Shown piece after piece: positions 34,913-43,176 of a stretch of DNA of 64,000 nucleotides (its first letter is position 1; each line of letters begins with the position of its first letter). A program made the translations under genes and the position numbers. The DNA lies in assembly GCF_021117295.1 (NCBI RefSeq), contig NZ_CP088247.1, forward strand, positions 3,611,001 through 3,675,000, given 5' to 3'. The notes beneath the pieces were generated by a model, which was not told the DNA's origin, did not search any database, and worked only from the letters and a program-made list of their open reading frames with translations. The stretch comes from Methylorubrum sp. B1-46 (GTDB taxonomy: Bacteria > Pseudomonadota > Alphaproteobacteria > Rhizobiales > Beijerinckiaceae).

Positions 34913-35761
34913 GTGCTGCGCCTCTTCCCCCTCTCCGACCTGCATCTCGAACGGCGGCGCCCGGACATGATCCCGCCGCCTTCGTCCCCCTTCGACGTGC
35001 TCGTCTGCGCCGGCGACCTGCACGAGGGCCAGCCCGAGGCCGGGCTCGCCACGGTGCGGGCCCTCGCGGGCGGGCGGCCGGTGGTGCTGGTGCCGGGCAA
35101 CCACGAGCACTACGCCCCGACCGGCGACGGGCGCAGCGCGCCCGAACTCCTCGCCGCGCTCGAGCGCGAGGTCGCCCGGCTGAACGGGCTGGGAGCCCGC
35201 ATCCACCTGCTCCAGGGCGGGCAGGCCGTCGTGATCGGCGGTGTGCGGTTCGTTGGCACGACGTTGTGGAGCGACTGGTCGCTCGCCGGGCGCTGGCTCA
35301 CCGAGGACACGCCCGACCGGCCGGACGATCCGGTCGCCTTCGCCGCCGCGCGGATGACCGACCCGGTCACCGGCTCGCGGGAATATCGCGGCTCGATCCG
35401 CCGCGCCGACGGTGCGCCCTGGTCGCCCGCGGACGCGATGGAGGCGCATGCCCGCGAGAAGGCGGCGCTGCTCGAAGCCCTGGCCCGGCCGCACGAGGGT
35501 CCGACGGTCGCGGTCACGCACCATCCTGCGAGCCCGCGCGCCGCGGACGCGTTCCGCAACGCGCCCGGCGTGCCTTGGTGGGTGCCGGCCTTCTACGCCA
35601 CCACCGTCCTCGACGATCTCCCCGATGCGGACCGCCCCGATCTATGGATCTCCGGCCACTTCCATGCCGGTCACGATATGCGGATCGGACGCACCCGCTG
35701 GCTCGCCAACCCCGTGGAAGGAAAGACGTTTCGTAGCGACCTCATCGTCGAGCTGGGATGA
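34913..35761 (+). CDS. Calcineurin-like metallophosphoesterase
   Basis: A 282-residue protein from GTG 34913, 35 bp after the CDF-like gene. The five metal-binding blocks are in order: DLHLE (D-x-H), VCAGDLHEG (GD), VPGNHEHY (GNHE), VTHHPAS and GHFHAGHD (GHxH). It hydrolyses phosphodiester or phosphomonoester bonds at a di-metal centre; substrate unknown. No signal peptide, so it is cytoplasmic. Probably co-transcribed with the upstream transporter gene. Confidence 0.88.
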   Translation: MLRLFPLSDLHLERRRPDMIPPPSSPFDVLVCAGDLHEGQPEAGLATVRALAGGRPVVLVPGNHEHYAPTGDGRSAPELLAALEREVARLNGLGARIHLLQGGQAVVIGGVRFVGTTLWSDWSLAGRWLTEDTPDRPDDPVAFAAARMTDPVTGSREYRGSIRRADGAPWSPADAMEAHAREKAALLEALARPHEGPTVAVTHHPASPRAADAFRNAPGVPWWVPAFYATTVLDDLPDADRPDLWISGHFHAGHDMRIGRTRWLANPVEGKTFRSDLIVELG

Positions 35762-35857
35762 CGCGCCCGATCGGCGCAACCCGATGACGACATCGCGCGT
35801 AAGCTCCGGGCCGCCGCCGAGCAGGCAAAACCGACAAGAAAACCCGGGAGATTCGCC

Positions 35858-36079
35858 ATGAACGCCTTCATCGCCGTCGTGCTCGTCTGCGCCAACGGCA
35901 TCCCGCAGCCGGATTGCACCGACGAGCGGGCGAGCGAGGTGCGCAAGGTGCGCGTCGCGAACGAACTCGGCTGCACCAGCGGCTGGCAGGAAATCATCGC
36001 CCGCACCGACCTGCGCGACGAGGTCGGCAAGACGAGCTACCTCAAGACCGAGTGCCGCCGGGTGAAGCAACGCGAATAG
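35858..36079 (+). CDS. Small hypothetical protein
   Basis: A 73-residue protein with a GGGAG ribosome-binding site seven bases before ATG 35858. It begins with a short hydrophobic stretch (AFIAVVLVCANG) and has three cysteines, one in PDCTDERASEVRKV and one near the C-terminus (TECRRVKQRE). The composition resembles small periplasmic or membrane-associated proteins of Methylobacteriaceae. No family is recognised. It stands alone between the phosphoesterase and hydrolase-fold genes. Confidence 0.65.
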   Translation: MNAFIAVVLVCANGIPQPDCTDERASEVRKVRVANELGCTSGWQEIIARTDLRDEVGKTSYLKTECRRVKQRE

Positions 36080-36203
36080 CGCGGACCGTTGCCCGTCCGA
36101 CGTCGCCTCCGCGCGGGAATCTGCTATTCAGGCGCGGCCGAGTCCTGAATTCCGCATGAGCGGGCGGGTCCGGCACAGATTTTCGCCGATCGTCGAGAGA
36201 CTG

Positions 36204-37346
36204 ATGCGCCTGAAGTCCGGACTCGCTGCCCTGCCTTGGCCCGCCCTGGGCCTGCTGGCCGCCCTGTCCGTCACCGGGCCGGCCCTCGCCGCCGCGCCGC
36301 CGGCCCAGCCGACGGAAGGGCCGGGGGGCGTCGGCGACAAGGCTGCCACGATCACCAAGCGCGCGGTCGGCAAGGCCAGTGCGGCAACCTACGCCTTCTA
36401 CAAGGCGGGTCCGGCGCCCGAGGGCGGACGGCCGGTGGCCGTGTTCCTGCACGCCTGGGGCGCGCCGAACCCGCAGGCCTACGGCGCCTGGATCGACCAC
36501 CTCGCCCGCCACGGCTGGCTCGTGCTGTTCCCGCGCTTCCAGGAGGTGAACCGCACCCGGCCCTCCGACGCTCCGGCCATCGCCGCGCGCCTGCTCAAAT
36601 CCGCGCTGGCCGAACTGGCGAGCGACGCCGACGCCAAGCCCGACACCGGCCGCCTCGCCCTGATCGGTCATCTGGCCGGCGCGCCGCTCGCCGCCCACCT
36701 CGCGGCGGAGGCCGGACAGGAGGGACTGCCGGCGCCCAAGCTCGTCTACATCGTGATGCCCGGCGGCATCGCCCGCGACGCGAAATCCCGCGGCATCCCG
36801 CTCGGCGACCTGGACGGCATGTCGCCCAAGACCCTGCTCGTGACGGTGATCGGCGACCGGGATGCCCGCGCCGCCGACGCTGCCGCCCGCCGCATCCTGC
36901 GCGACGCCCATACCGTTCCGCCGGAGCGCAAACTGTTCGTGCGGGCGCTCTCCGACGATCACGGTTTCCCGGCGCTGACCGCGACGCTGGCCTCGCCCGC
37001 CGGGCTCGACGCGGCCTATGACAGCGGGGCGATCAAGCTGCCGCCCGACCCGCCGGGAGAGAAGCCGCCGCCCTTCCGCTGGTCGGCCGACATGGCGCTC
37101 TCGGGCGAGCAGACGACGCTCGTCTCGCAGATCAACAACGCCCGCGCCGACAGCCTCGATTTCCTCGCCTTCTGGCGCACCTTCGACATGGCGGCGACCG
37201 CCGCCTTCGCCGGCAAGGACGCCCAGAGCCTGAAGAACGACCCCGCCTTCAGCGACATGCGCCGCTGGGGCGACGGCTGGCCGGTGAAGCGCCTCGGCGT
37301 CGAGACGCCGAAGGTGCCGGCAACGCCGGCCGCCGTGCAGCGCTGA
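36204..37346 (+). CDS. Secreted alpha/beta-hydrolase-fold protein lacking the nucleophile serine
   Basis: A 380-residue protein. ATG 36204 starts a normal signal peptide (ALGLLAALSVTGPALAA); ATG 36156 would add 16 residues. The early part of an alpha/beta hydrolase is clear: VAVFLHAWGAPNPQAYGAWI (oxyanion region) and WLVLFPRF. The nucleophile elbow, normally GHSxG, reads LIGHLAGAPLAAHLA, so a leucine (Leu157) replaces the serine. An acid/His region may be SDDHGFPAL. It may be an inactive binding protein or use another residue. Its substrate is unknown. A glutathione transferase gene follows. Confidence 0.75.
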   Translation: MRLKSGLAALPWPALGLLAALSVTGPALAAAPPAQPTEGPGGVGDKAATITKRAVGKASAATYAFYKAGPAPEGGRPVAVFLHAWGAPNPQAYGAWIDHLARHGWLVLFPRFQEVNRTRPSDAPAIAARLLKSALAELASDADAKPDTGRLALIGHLAGAPLAAHLAAEAGQEGLPAPKLVYIVMPGGIARDAKSRGIPLGDLDGMSPKTLLVTVIGDRDARAADAAARRILRDAHTVPPERKLFVRALSDDHGFPALTATLASPAGLDAAYDSGAIKLPPDPPGEKPPPFRWSADMALSGEQTTLVSQINNARADSLDFLAFWRTFDMAATAAFAGKDAQSLKNDPAFSDMRRWGDGWPVKRLGVETPKVPATPAAVQR

Positions 37347-37389
37347 GCACCGCATCCCGTTCGAAACTGCAAAGGATTGTTTGACGCCG

Positions 37390-38001
37390 ATGAAGCTGTT
37401 CCACTCGCACAGCTCGCCCTTCGTGCGGAAGGTGATGGTGGTCGCCCACGAACTCGGCCTGGCCGAGCGGCTGGAGCTGCTGCCGAGCGCCGTCCACCCG
37501 GTCAAGCGCGACCGCTCGGTGCTGGCGCAGCACCCGCTCGCCCAAGTGCCGACCCTGATCCTCGACGACGGCGAGAGCCTCGCCGACAGCCGGGTGATCT
37601 GCGAGTATCTCGACGTGCTCGGCGGCGGGCGCCTGTTTCCGGCCGAGGGGGCCGCGCGCTGGCGGGCCCTCAACGAGCAATCCACCGCCGACGGCGTGCT
37701 CGATGCCGCCCTGCTGATCCGCTACGAGTTGACCGCACGGCCGGAAGCCGAGCGCTCGGCCGCCTGGATCGAGGGCCAGACCGCCAAGATCGAGAGCGCA
37801 CTGGCATGGTTCGAGGAGCATGCCGAAAGCTTGGATGAGCGTGTCGACATCGGCACCATCGCGCTCGCCTGCGCGCTCGGCTACCTCGACCTGCGCTTCT
37901 CCGACATCGCCTGGCGCGACGACGCGCCGAAGCTCGCCGCGTGGTTCGCCCGCTTCGAGGAACGGCCCGCCATGGTGGCCACGCGCCCGCCGGTGGGTTA
38001 G
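37390..38001 (+). CDS. Glutathione S-transferase family protein
   Basis: A 203-residue protein from ATG 37390; TTG 37381 is closer to the AAAGGA site and cannot be excluded. The N-terminal thioredoxin-like domain begins MKLFHSHSSPFVRKVMVVAH, with Ser in the usual catalytic position, and has the cis-proline VPTLIL and LADSRVICEYLD, where glutathione's glutamate is bound. The helical C-terminal domain starts near residue 85. Family members conjugate glutathione to electrophiles or reduce peroxides. In methylotrophs such enzymes can act on formaldehyde or halides, but nothing here shows that. Confidence 0.88.
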   Translation: MKLFHSHSSPFVRKVMVVAHELGLAERLELLPSAVHPVKRDRSVLAQHPLAQVPTLILDDGESLADSRVICEYLDVLGGGRLFPAEGAARWRALNEQSTADGVLDAALLIRYELTARPEAERSAAWIEGQTAKIESALAWFEEHAESLDERVDIGTIALACALGYLDLRFSDIAWRDDAPKLAAWFARFEERPAMVATRPPVG

Positions 38002-38069
38002 CCCATCGGGGGTCTTCCGGCTGGCTCGCCCCTTGCTAAGCTTGGGCTGTCCCATCCGGGAGGCCCGTC

Positions 38070-38282
38070 ATGCCCGATTTCGTCGCCGCGGCGCTCGCAT
38101 CCGCCGTCTTCTGCCTTGCCGTCATCGCGCTCAATGCGCTGACCCGCCTCGCGCTCCAGGCCCATCTGGCACCGGACGGGCTCGCCGAGAACGGGTTTCT
38201 GCAATACGGGGGCGCTCTGGTGCTGGCGCGGACGACCTATCGGCGGGCGACGCGGGTGCCGGACCGGCTGCTGGGCGAGTGA
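38070..38282 (+). CDS. Small single-helix membrane protein
   Basis: A 70-residue protein with GGAGG seven bases upstream of ATG 38070. Residues about 4-26 form one hydrophobic helix (FVAAALASAVFCLAVIALNA); the rest is polar and ends TRVPDRLLGE. I do not recognise it. The good ribosome-binding site and codon use support a real gene. It is followed by a partial family 1 repeat. Confidence 0.55.
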   Translation: MPDFVAAALASAVFCLAVIALNALTRLALQAHLAPDGLAENGFLQYGGALVLARTTYRRATRVPDRLLGE

Positions 38283-38340
38283 TCCGCGCCTGCGGGTAAA
38301 ACTCTTCTAACCAAGCGGCTTATCCTGAAACGTTGCACTT

Positions 38341-38373
38341 CTGGATCACTTCGCCGACGCTCGCGATGACGGG
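38341..38373. repeat. Half copy of dispersed palindromic repeat family 1
   Basis: CTGGATCACTTCGCCGACGC followed by TCGCGATGACGG matches one arm of the full element at 16832-16926 with few changes. It is between the convergent ends of the small membrane protein and amidinotransferase genes. Confidence 0.75.
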
Positions 38374-38447
38374 GCGGTTGATCCAGGCCGTCATCCTGAG
38401 GCGGAGCCGAAGCAAGCCGGGAGCACGACGGCGGCCGAACATGAAGA

Positions 38448-38476
38448 AGCCCGCCGCGAGGCGTTCGCGGCGGGCT
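38448..38476 (-). terminator. Hairpin terminator of the amidinotransferase gene
   Basis: AGCCCGCCGCGA at 38448-38459 pairs perfectly with TCGCGGCGGGCT at 38465-38476 around five bases. On the minus strand it is followed by TCTTC, a weak pyrimidine tract, about 40 bp past the stop codon. Confidence 0.65.
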
Positions 38477-38516
38477 CCAGTCGATGAAAGCCCCACCCCG
38501 CGGGCGGGGCGATCGC

Positions 38517-39710
38517 TCAGAAGTACGACTTCAGCACGCCGCGGCGGCGCACGTCGAGCGTGGCGCAGTGGAACGAGCCGCCGAACGGGCCGTAGGACAG
38601 GAAGGGGGCCGGGATCGGATCGAAGCCCCAATCCTTCAGGGCCTTGATCAGGGTCGGCTGGCTCTGATCGACGACGATCTTCTTCTCGTCGATGGCGAGC
38701 ACGTTGATCGAGGTCCAGGGCGAGCACATCGAGATCTTGCTCATGAAACCCGAGACCGGGTCGGGGCGCGGCGCGATCAGCACGTCCCACTTCTTGAGCA
38801 CCGCCGGGAGCTTCTCGACGTCGATGTAATCCGGGTTGACCAGCACCTTGCCCGGCGCCAGCGGCATGAACGACGAATCGATGTGCATCGGCTGCGGGCA
38901 GCGGCTCTCGATCTCGTGGATGCGGAAGCCCGGGCCGAGATGGCGGCGCAGCCACTCGATGCCCATCAGGTTCGTCACGTTCGAGCGGGTCACGAACAGG
39001 TCGCGGCCGCAGCGCACGAAGTCGGCGGCGTCGAACACCGGCTCGAACTCGTTGACCGTGAACTGCATCGGCTCGCCGGCCTTCAGGTTCGGCACCCGGT
39101 AGTCGTAGTTGTAGAGGTCGTCGGTGAGCTGCGGACGCGGCGCCGAGGTCCAGCGCGCGCCGGCGCGGAAGTATTCCTTGAACAGCGAGCGGTAGGCATC
39201 GCTCTCGAAGTAGCGCGAGCGCCAGCACATCGGGCTCTCGATGATCTCATCACCGATCACGAGGTACGGGTCGCGCGGGCAGGCGACGCAGAAGCCACGC
39301 GAGGTCCAGCGTGGCGCCTTGAACTTCTTCGAGAAATCGACCGGATCGGGACGGCGCACCTTCACGCCCTCGCCGGCCAGGATCGAGATGAAGTTGTCCA
39401 GCTCCTGCTGAGCCAGCTTCTTCATGAACTTCGGATACTTCCAGCCGGAGGCGAAGCGGTAGAACGGCTGGGCCGCCCGCGGCAGGTTGAAGATCACGGT
39501 GAGGTGATGGGTCGGGATCGTGGCGCCGTCGAGCGAGCCGACGATCACCTCCTCCAGCGGATCCCACTCGTTCCAGGCCATCACCGGGCTGCGGGTGGCG
39601 GGCGAGCGGCCTTCCAACGCGTGGCGGCCCTCGTAGCCCTGCGAAAAACCGTTCGCCGAGGCGTCGTCGATCAGGGCGGAATCCGCCGTGATCTGCGGCT
39701 CGCGATCCAT
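38517..39710 (-). CDS. Arginine:amine amidinotransferase (AGAT/StrB1 family), candidate for guanidinylating hopanoid head group
   Basis: A 397-residue protein. ATG 39710 has GGGAG six bases upstream and is chosen over the longer frame. It aligns with animal arginine:glycine amidinotransferase over most of its length. The catalytic triad is present: Asp227 (PVFDAADFVRCGRD), His276 (PQPMHIDSSF) and Cys382 (GGSFHCATLDVRRRG). The family moves the amidino group of arginine to an amine: glycine in creatine synthesis, an aminocyclitol phosphate in streptomycin synthesis (StrB1). The gene diverges from hpnL at the head of hpnL-M-I-J-K, whose products make an aminocyclitol ether. Guanidine-substituted hopanoid cyclitol ethers are known from Methylobacterium, so I infer that this enzyme makes the guanidine. 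Free glycine as acceptor is the alternative. Confidence 0.85.
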   Translation of the reverse strand: MDREPQITADSALIDDASANGFSQGYEGRHALEGRSPATRSPVMAWNEWDPLEEVIVGSLDGATIPTHHLTVIFNLPRAAQPFYRFASGWKYPKFMKKLAQQELDNFISILAGEGVKVRRPDPVDFSKKFKAPRWTSRGFCVACPRDPYLVIGDEIIESPMCWRSRYFESDAYRSLFKEYFRAGARWTSAPRPQLTDDLYNYDYRVPNLKAGEPMQFTVNEFEPVFDAADFVRCGRDLFVTRSNVTNLMGIEWLRRHLGPGFRIHEIESRCPQPMHIDSSFMPLAPGKVLVNPDYIDVEKLPAVLKKWDVLIAPRPDPVSGFMSKISMCSPWTSINVLAIDEKKIVVDQSQPTLIKALKDWGFDPIPAPFLSYGPFGGSFHCATLDVRRRGVLKSYF

Positions 39711-39921
39711 TTGAGGCTCCCTAGAAGCGGCATCGCGCGACAATCGTCGCCAGCGTCCACCGCGGGCGCCGCTTTGCTCCCCGGTGTGTCAATCGGGTGA
39801 TAGACAGGGCTGGGCAAAGCTGCAACCTGCCGGAACGCTTCCCGCCACCGGCTAAGCTTCGATGGTCGCTTCGGGTGGGATTTCGACAACACAAGCCTTG
39901 GCGATCACTCGAAAGAGGCTG

Positions 39922-41055
39922 ATGAAGCGTCTCACAACACTGGCATCGATCGTGGGACTAGGCACGGCGCTCGCGCTGTTCCTGTCTTCCGGCGTGTCCG
40001 ATGTCACGGCCGCAGTCGTCAGCGCGGGCTGGGGAACGCTCGCCGTCGTGCTGGCCCGCTTCGCCGCCGTCGCCTGGGCCGGTTTCGGCTGGCACACGGT
40101 GTTCCCCCGCGGCGCCGGGCCGACCCTGCGTGACTGCATCTCGCTGCGCTTCGTGCGCGAGGGCATCAACACGCTGCTGCCGGTGGCGCAGGTCGGCGGC
40201 GATTTCATCGGCGCGCGCCTGCTCACCCGCCGCGGCACGCCCGGCGGCATGGCCGGCGCCAGCATGTTCGTCGACCTGATGACCCAGGCGGTCACGCAGC
40301 TCGTCTTCACCATCGCCGGCCTCCTCCTGCTGATGCAGATCACCGGCGACGGGCCGCTGGTCCGCACCGTCGCGGGCGGCGTGCTTCTCGCGATCCCGGC
40401 GCTCGCCGCCTTCTACGTCATCCAGCGCCGCAGCGGTCACCGCCTGATCGAGGCGGCGCTCAGCCGCTTCGCCGCCGGCCGCGAGTGGCGCGCGCTCGGC
40501 GCGATCGACGTGCTCTACCAGAACCTGCGCCGGCTCTACGGCAACCGCGCCCGCGTCGGCGCGGCGCTGCTGATCCACCTCGCCGGCTGGGTCGCCGGCA
40601 CGGTCGAGGTGTGGATCGCGCTGAACGCCATGGGCTATTCCATCAGCTTCGTCGATGCCCTGGTGATCGAGAGCCTCGCCCAGGCCGTGCGCGGCGCCGC
40701 CTTCGTCGTGCCCGGCGCCATCGGCGCCCAGGAAGGCGGATTGATCGCGCTCGGCGCCCTGTTCGGCATCCCGCCGGAGGCCGCACTCGCTCTGTCGCTG
40801 GTCAAGCGCGTCGCCGACCTTGCCGTCGGCCTGCCGAGCCTCGCCCTGTGGAACCTGATGGAGCGCAAGACTGCAGCCTCCCCCGAGCCCGCCGGCGCCG
40901 AGGCCGTTCGCGAAGGACTCGGCGCGATCCGGGCGCGGCTCGGCCGCCGCCTCGCGCCCGCTCCCCTCGCTCCGACCTACGGCTTTCCCGCCGCCCGGAA
41001 CCCGGCCACCCTCTCCCCCGACAACGAAGCTGGAGCGCTCCAGAAGTGCGCCTGA
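39922..41055 (+). CDS. hpnL: HpnL, hopanoid-cluster lysylphosphatidylglycerol synthase-like membrane protein
   Basis: A 377-residue inner-membrane protein. ATG 39922 follows GAGG with short spacing; the upstream frame start at 39862 is less likely. About eight hydrophobic helices are present, with signature segments of the UPF0104/flippase-like family: LRFVREGINTLLPVAQVGGDF, and FVVPGAIGAQEGGLIALGAL near 275. The cytoplasmic tail is Ala/Pro-rich. HpnL proteins occur in hopanoid operons and are proposed to flip or move lipid intermediates, but no biochemical function is proven. The gene overlaps hpnM by 10 bp, so the two are coupled. Confidence 0.9.
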   Translation: MKRLTTLASIVGLGTALALFLSSGVSDVTAAVVSAGWGTLAVVLARFAAVAWAGFGWHTVFPRGAGPTLRDCISLRFVREGINTLLPVAQVGGDFIGARLLTRRGTPGGMAGASMFVDLMTQAVTQLVFTIAGLLLLMQITGDGPLVRTVAGGVLLAIPALAAFYVIQRRSGHRLIEAALSRFAAGREWRALGAIDVLYQNLRRLYGNRARVGAALLIHLAGWVAGTVEVWIALNAMGYSISFVDALVIESLAQAVRGAAFVVPGAIGAQEGGLIALGALFGIPPEAALALSLVKRVADLAVGLPSLALWNLMERKTAASPEPAGAEAVREGLGAIRARLGRRLAPAPLAPTYGFPAARNPATLSPDNEAGALQKCA

Positions 41056-41666
41056 ACCGCCGCACCCTCCTCGCCGCCGCCGCGATCCTCGCCGCTGCGG
41101 GGACGCCGCAGATCGTCCGTGCCGCCGAGGATCCGGCGGTCGAGCCGATCAAGCGCCTCTACGCCAAGTTCGAAGAGGCGCTGAAGAACGGCGCGGGCGA
41201 CCTCAAAAGCCGGCTGGCCATCGTCGGCGATACGCTCGCCGCGACCTTCGACACGCCCGCCATGGTGCGCACCGCCGTCGGCCCGAAGTGGAAGACCTTC
41301 AAGCCCGAGCAGCAGGACGCGCTGACCGAGACCTTCGGCAAGTATTTCGTCACGCTCTACGCCAACCGCCTCTCGCAGGCGGCCGGCGGCAAGTTCGAGG
41401 TCAAGCCGCAGAGCGAAGCGCGCGGTCCCAACCGCGTGGTCTTCACCCACGTCTCGAACAAGGACGGCGACGAGTCGGACGTCGATTACGTCGTCAACGC
41501 GAGCAACCGGGTGCAGGACGTGCTGCTCAACGGCAACGTCAGTGAGGTCGCCTCGATGCGGGCGAGCTTCTCCGATCCGCTTAAGGGCGGCGCCGACGGC
41601 CTGTTGAAATTCATGCTCGAACGCACCGACGGAATGCTCGCCGCCAAAGTCTCGCCCCGAGAGTAG
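41046..41666 (+). CDS. hpnM: HpnM, MlaC/Ttg2D-like periplasmic protein
   Basis: A 206-residue protein from GTG 41046, starting inside the end of hpnL. The signal peptide begins RLNRRTLLAAAAILAAAG, with a twin-arginine-like start, and cleaves near VRA|AED. The mature part is the Ttg2D/MlaC family (YAKFEEALKNG, TFGKYFVTLYANRL, FKPEQQDALTE), periplasmic phospholipid carriers. In hopanoid clusters it is named HpnM and probably shuttles hopanoids or other lipids between membranes, perhaps with the RND protein HpnN. A palindromic element follows immediately. Confidence 0.9.
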   Translation: MRLNRRTLLAAAAILAAAGTPQIVRAAEDPAVEPIKRLYAKFEEALKNGAGDLKSRLAIVGDTLAATFDTPAMVRTAVGPKWKTFKPEQQDALTETFGKYFVTLYANRLSQAAGGKFEVKPQSEARGPNRVVFTHVSNKDGDESDVDYVVNASNRVQDVLLNGNVSEVASMRASFSDPLKGGADGLLKFMLERTDGMLAAKVSPRE

Positions 41667-41679
41667 GGGCTTAGTGTCT

Positions 41680-41746
41680 CTCACAGAACGCCCGCTGCGC
41701 TGCCTTCGCCTGAGCGAGAACGGTCAGCGAGCGGGCGTTTTGTGAG
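41680..41746. repeat. Palindromic repeat family 3, copy after hpnM
   Basis: Left arm CTCACAGAACGCCCGCTGCG at 41680-41699 pairs with the right arm at 41725-41746, which ends GCGGGCGTTTTGTGAG. The middle is CGAGAACGGT. A sister copy follows hpnH at 50966-51032. As RNA each forms a long hairpin, so it may end or stabilise the upstream transcript. Confidence 0.85.
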
Positions 41747-41921
41747 GCATTCTTAGAAGCCATTCCTGCCGCCGAAGCGTCGAGCGTTTCGGCGGCAACG
41801 CGAACCTCAGGACAAAGGCCCGGAGCCGACCGCGACCCGGTTGGGGCGGCATCCGGGCCTTGACCATTCAGGCCGCCGCCCGCGGCCCCCGACCCACGAC
41901 AGCAGCGAGCAACGCCGCGCC

Positions 41922-43118
41922 ATGGACCTGAACGAGCTGCTGGCCTGGATCGCCCCCGTGCTTCTGCTGACGGCGCTCGCCGGCTGCGTCTATGCCCTGC
42001 TCGCCGCCGTTCTCGTCGGCCGCTTCGCCGCCCAAGCCTCTCCCGTTCTTGCAAAAGACGCGCCGCGGCCGAGCGTGACGATCCTCAAGCCGCTCTGCGG
42101 CCTCGAGCCGGACCTGTTCGAGAACCTCGAAACCTTCTGCCGCCAGGATTATGCCGGCCCGCTGCAGGTCGTGTTCGGCGTCCAGAACGCCTCTGACCCG
42201 GCGCTCAGTGTGGTGCAACCCCTGCGCGAGGCCCATCCCGGCCTGCGGATCGATCTCGTGGTGGATGCGAGCCAGCACGGCTCGAACCGCAAGGTCTCCA
42301 ACCTCATCAACATGTCGGAGCGGATCGCCCACGAAATCGTGGTGCTGGCCGACAGCGACATGTCGGTACGGCCCGACTACCTCGAGCGCGTCGTCGCTGC
42401 GCTGTCGCAGCCGGGCGTCTCCGGAGTGACCTGCCTCTATCACGGTGTGCCGGGCGATCGCGGCGTCTGCGCCCAGCTCGCGGCGCTCGCCATCGATGTG
42501 CAGTTCGTGCCCAACGTCATCCTCGGCACCACCTTCGATCTTGCCCGGCCCTGCTTCGGCTCGACCATCGCCATGACGGCGGCCTCGCTCGCCCGTATCG
42601 GTGGCTTCCGCGCCTTCAAGGATGATCTTGCCGACGACTACGCCATCGGCGAAGCCCTGCGCAGTGAGGGCGGCACGGTGGCGATCCCCGCGCTGACCAT
42701 CGGACATGCCTGCGTCGATACCGAGCTGTCGGGCTTGTGGCGGCACGAGCTGCGCTGGAACCGCACCATCCGCAACGTCGATCCCAAGGGCTATGCCGGC
42801 TCGGTGGTCACGCACGCTTTCCCGCTGGCGCTGCTCGCCGCGCTGATCCCCGGTGCCGGGACCGGTGCGCTGGCCGTAGCCGCCCTGGCGCTCGCCTGCC
42901 GCATCGGGCTCTGCCTGCGCATCGAGCGCGCCTTCGGGCTCGCGCCCCACGCCTACTGGCTGTTGCCGATTCGCGACATGCTCTCCTTCGTCAACTTCAC
43001 CTGGAGCTTCGTCTCGGGTGCGGTGACATGGAAAGGTCACGATTACCGTGTGGTTGCGGACGGTACGCTGATTCCGGAGCACGGCCTCGGTCGCGAGTCG
43101 CGCGCGACTTCGGTCTAA
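41922..43118 (+). CDS. hpnI: HpnI, hopanoid glycosyltransferase (N-acetylglucosaminyl transferase)
   Basis: A 398-residue membrane glycosyltransferase of the ceramide glucosyltransferase type (GT21-like). ATG 41922 begins MDLNELLAWIAPVLLLTALA, one membrane helix; the catalytic domain has SVTILKPLCGLEPDLFENLE, the metal-binding DSDMS and the acceptor motif HELRWNRTIR. Three C-terminal helices follow. HpnI is known to add GlcNAc to bacteriohopanetetrol; HpnK then removes the acetyl group and HpnJ contracts the ring. It is the first of three genes in that order, 58 bp before hpnJ. Confidence 0.93.
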   Translation: MDLNELLAWIAPVLLLTALAGCVYALLAAVLVGRFAAQASPVLAKDAPRPSVTILKPLCGLEPDLFENLETFCRQDYAGPLQVVFGVQNASDPALSVVQPLREAHPGLRIDLVVDASQHGSNRKVSNLINMSERIAHEIVVLADSDMSVRPDYLERVVAALSQPGVSGVTCLYHGVPGDRGVCAQLAALAIDVQFVPNVILGTTFDLARPCFGSTIAMTAASLARIGGFRAFKDDLADDYAIGEALRSEGGTVAIPALTIGHACVDTELSGLWRHELRWNRTIRNVDPKGYAGSVVTHAFPLALLAALIPGAGTGALAVAALALACRIGLCLRIERAFGLAPHAYWLLPIRDMLSFVNFTWSFVSGAVTWKGHDYRVVADGTLIPEHGLGRESRATSV

Positions 43119-43176
43119 GCTTCAAACCATTCGCCCTTATACATTCCAACGCTCGAGCCTTGAGGCCTTGAACCCC

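Noticed and set aside
38517..39710. Calling the amidinotransferase simply glycine amidinotransferase for creatine synthesis
   Set aside because: No guanidinoacetate methyltransferase is near, bacteria of this group are not known to make creatine, and the hopanoid context offers a better acceptor. The enzyme family itself is not in doubt.
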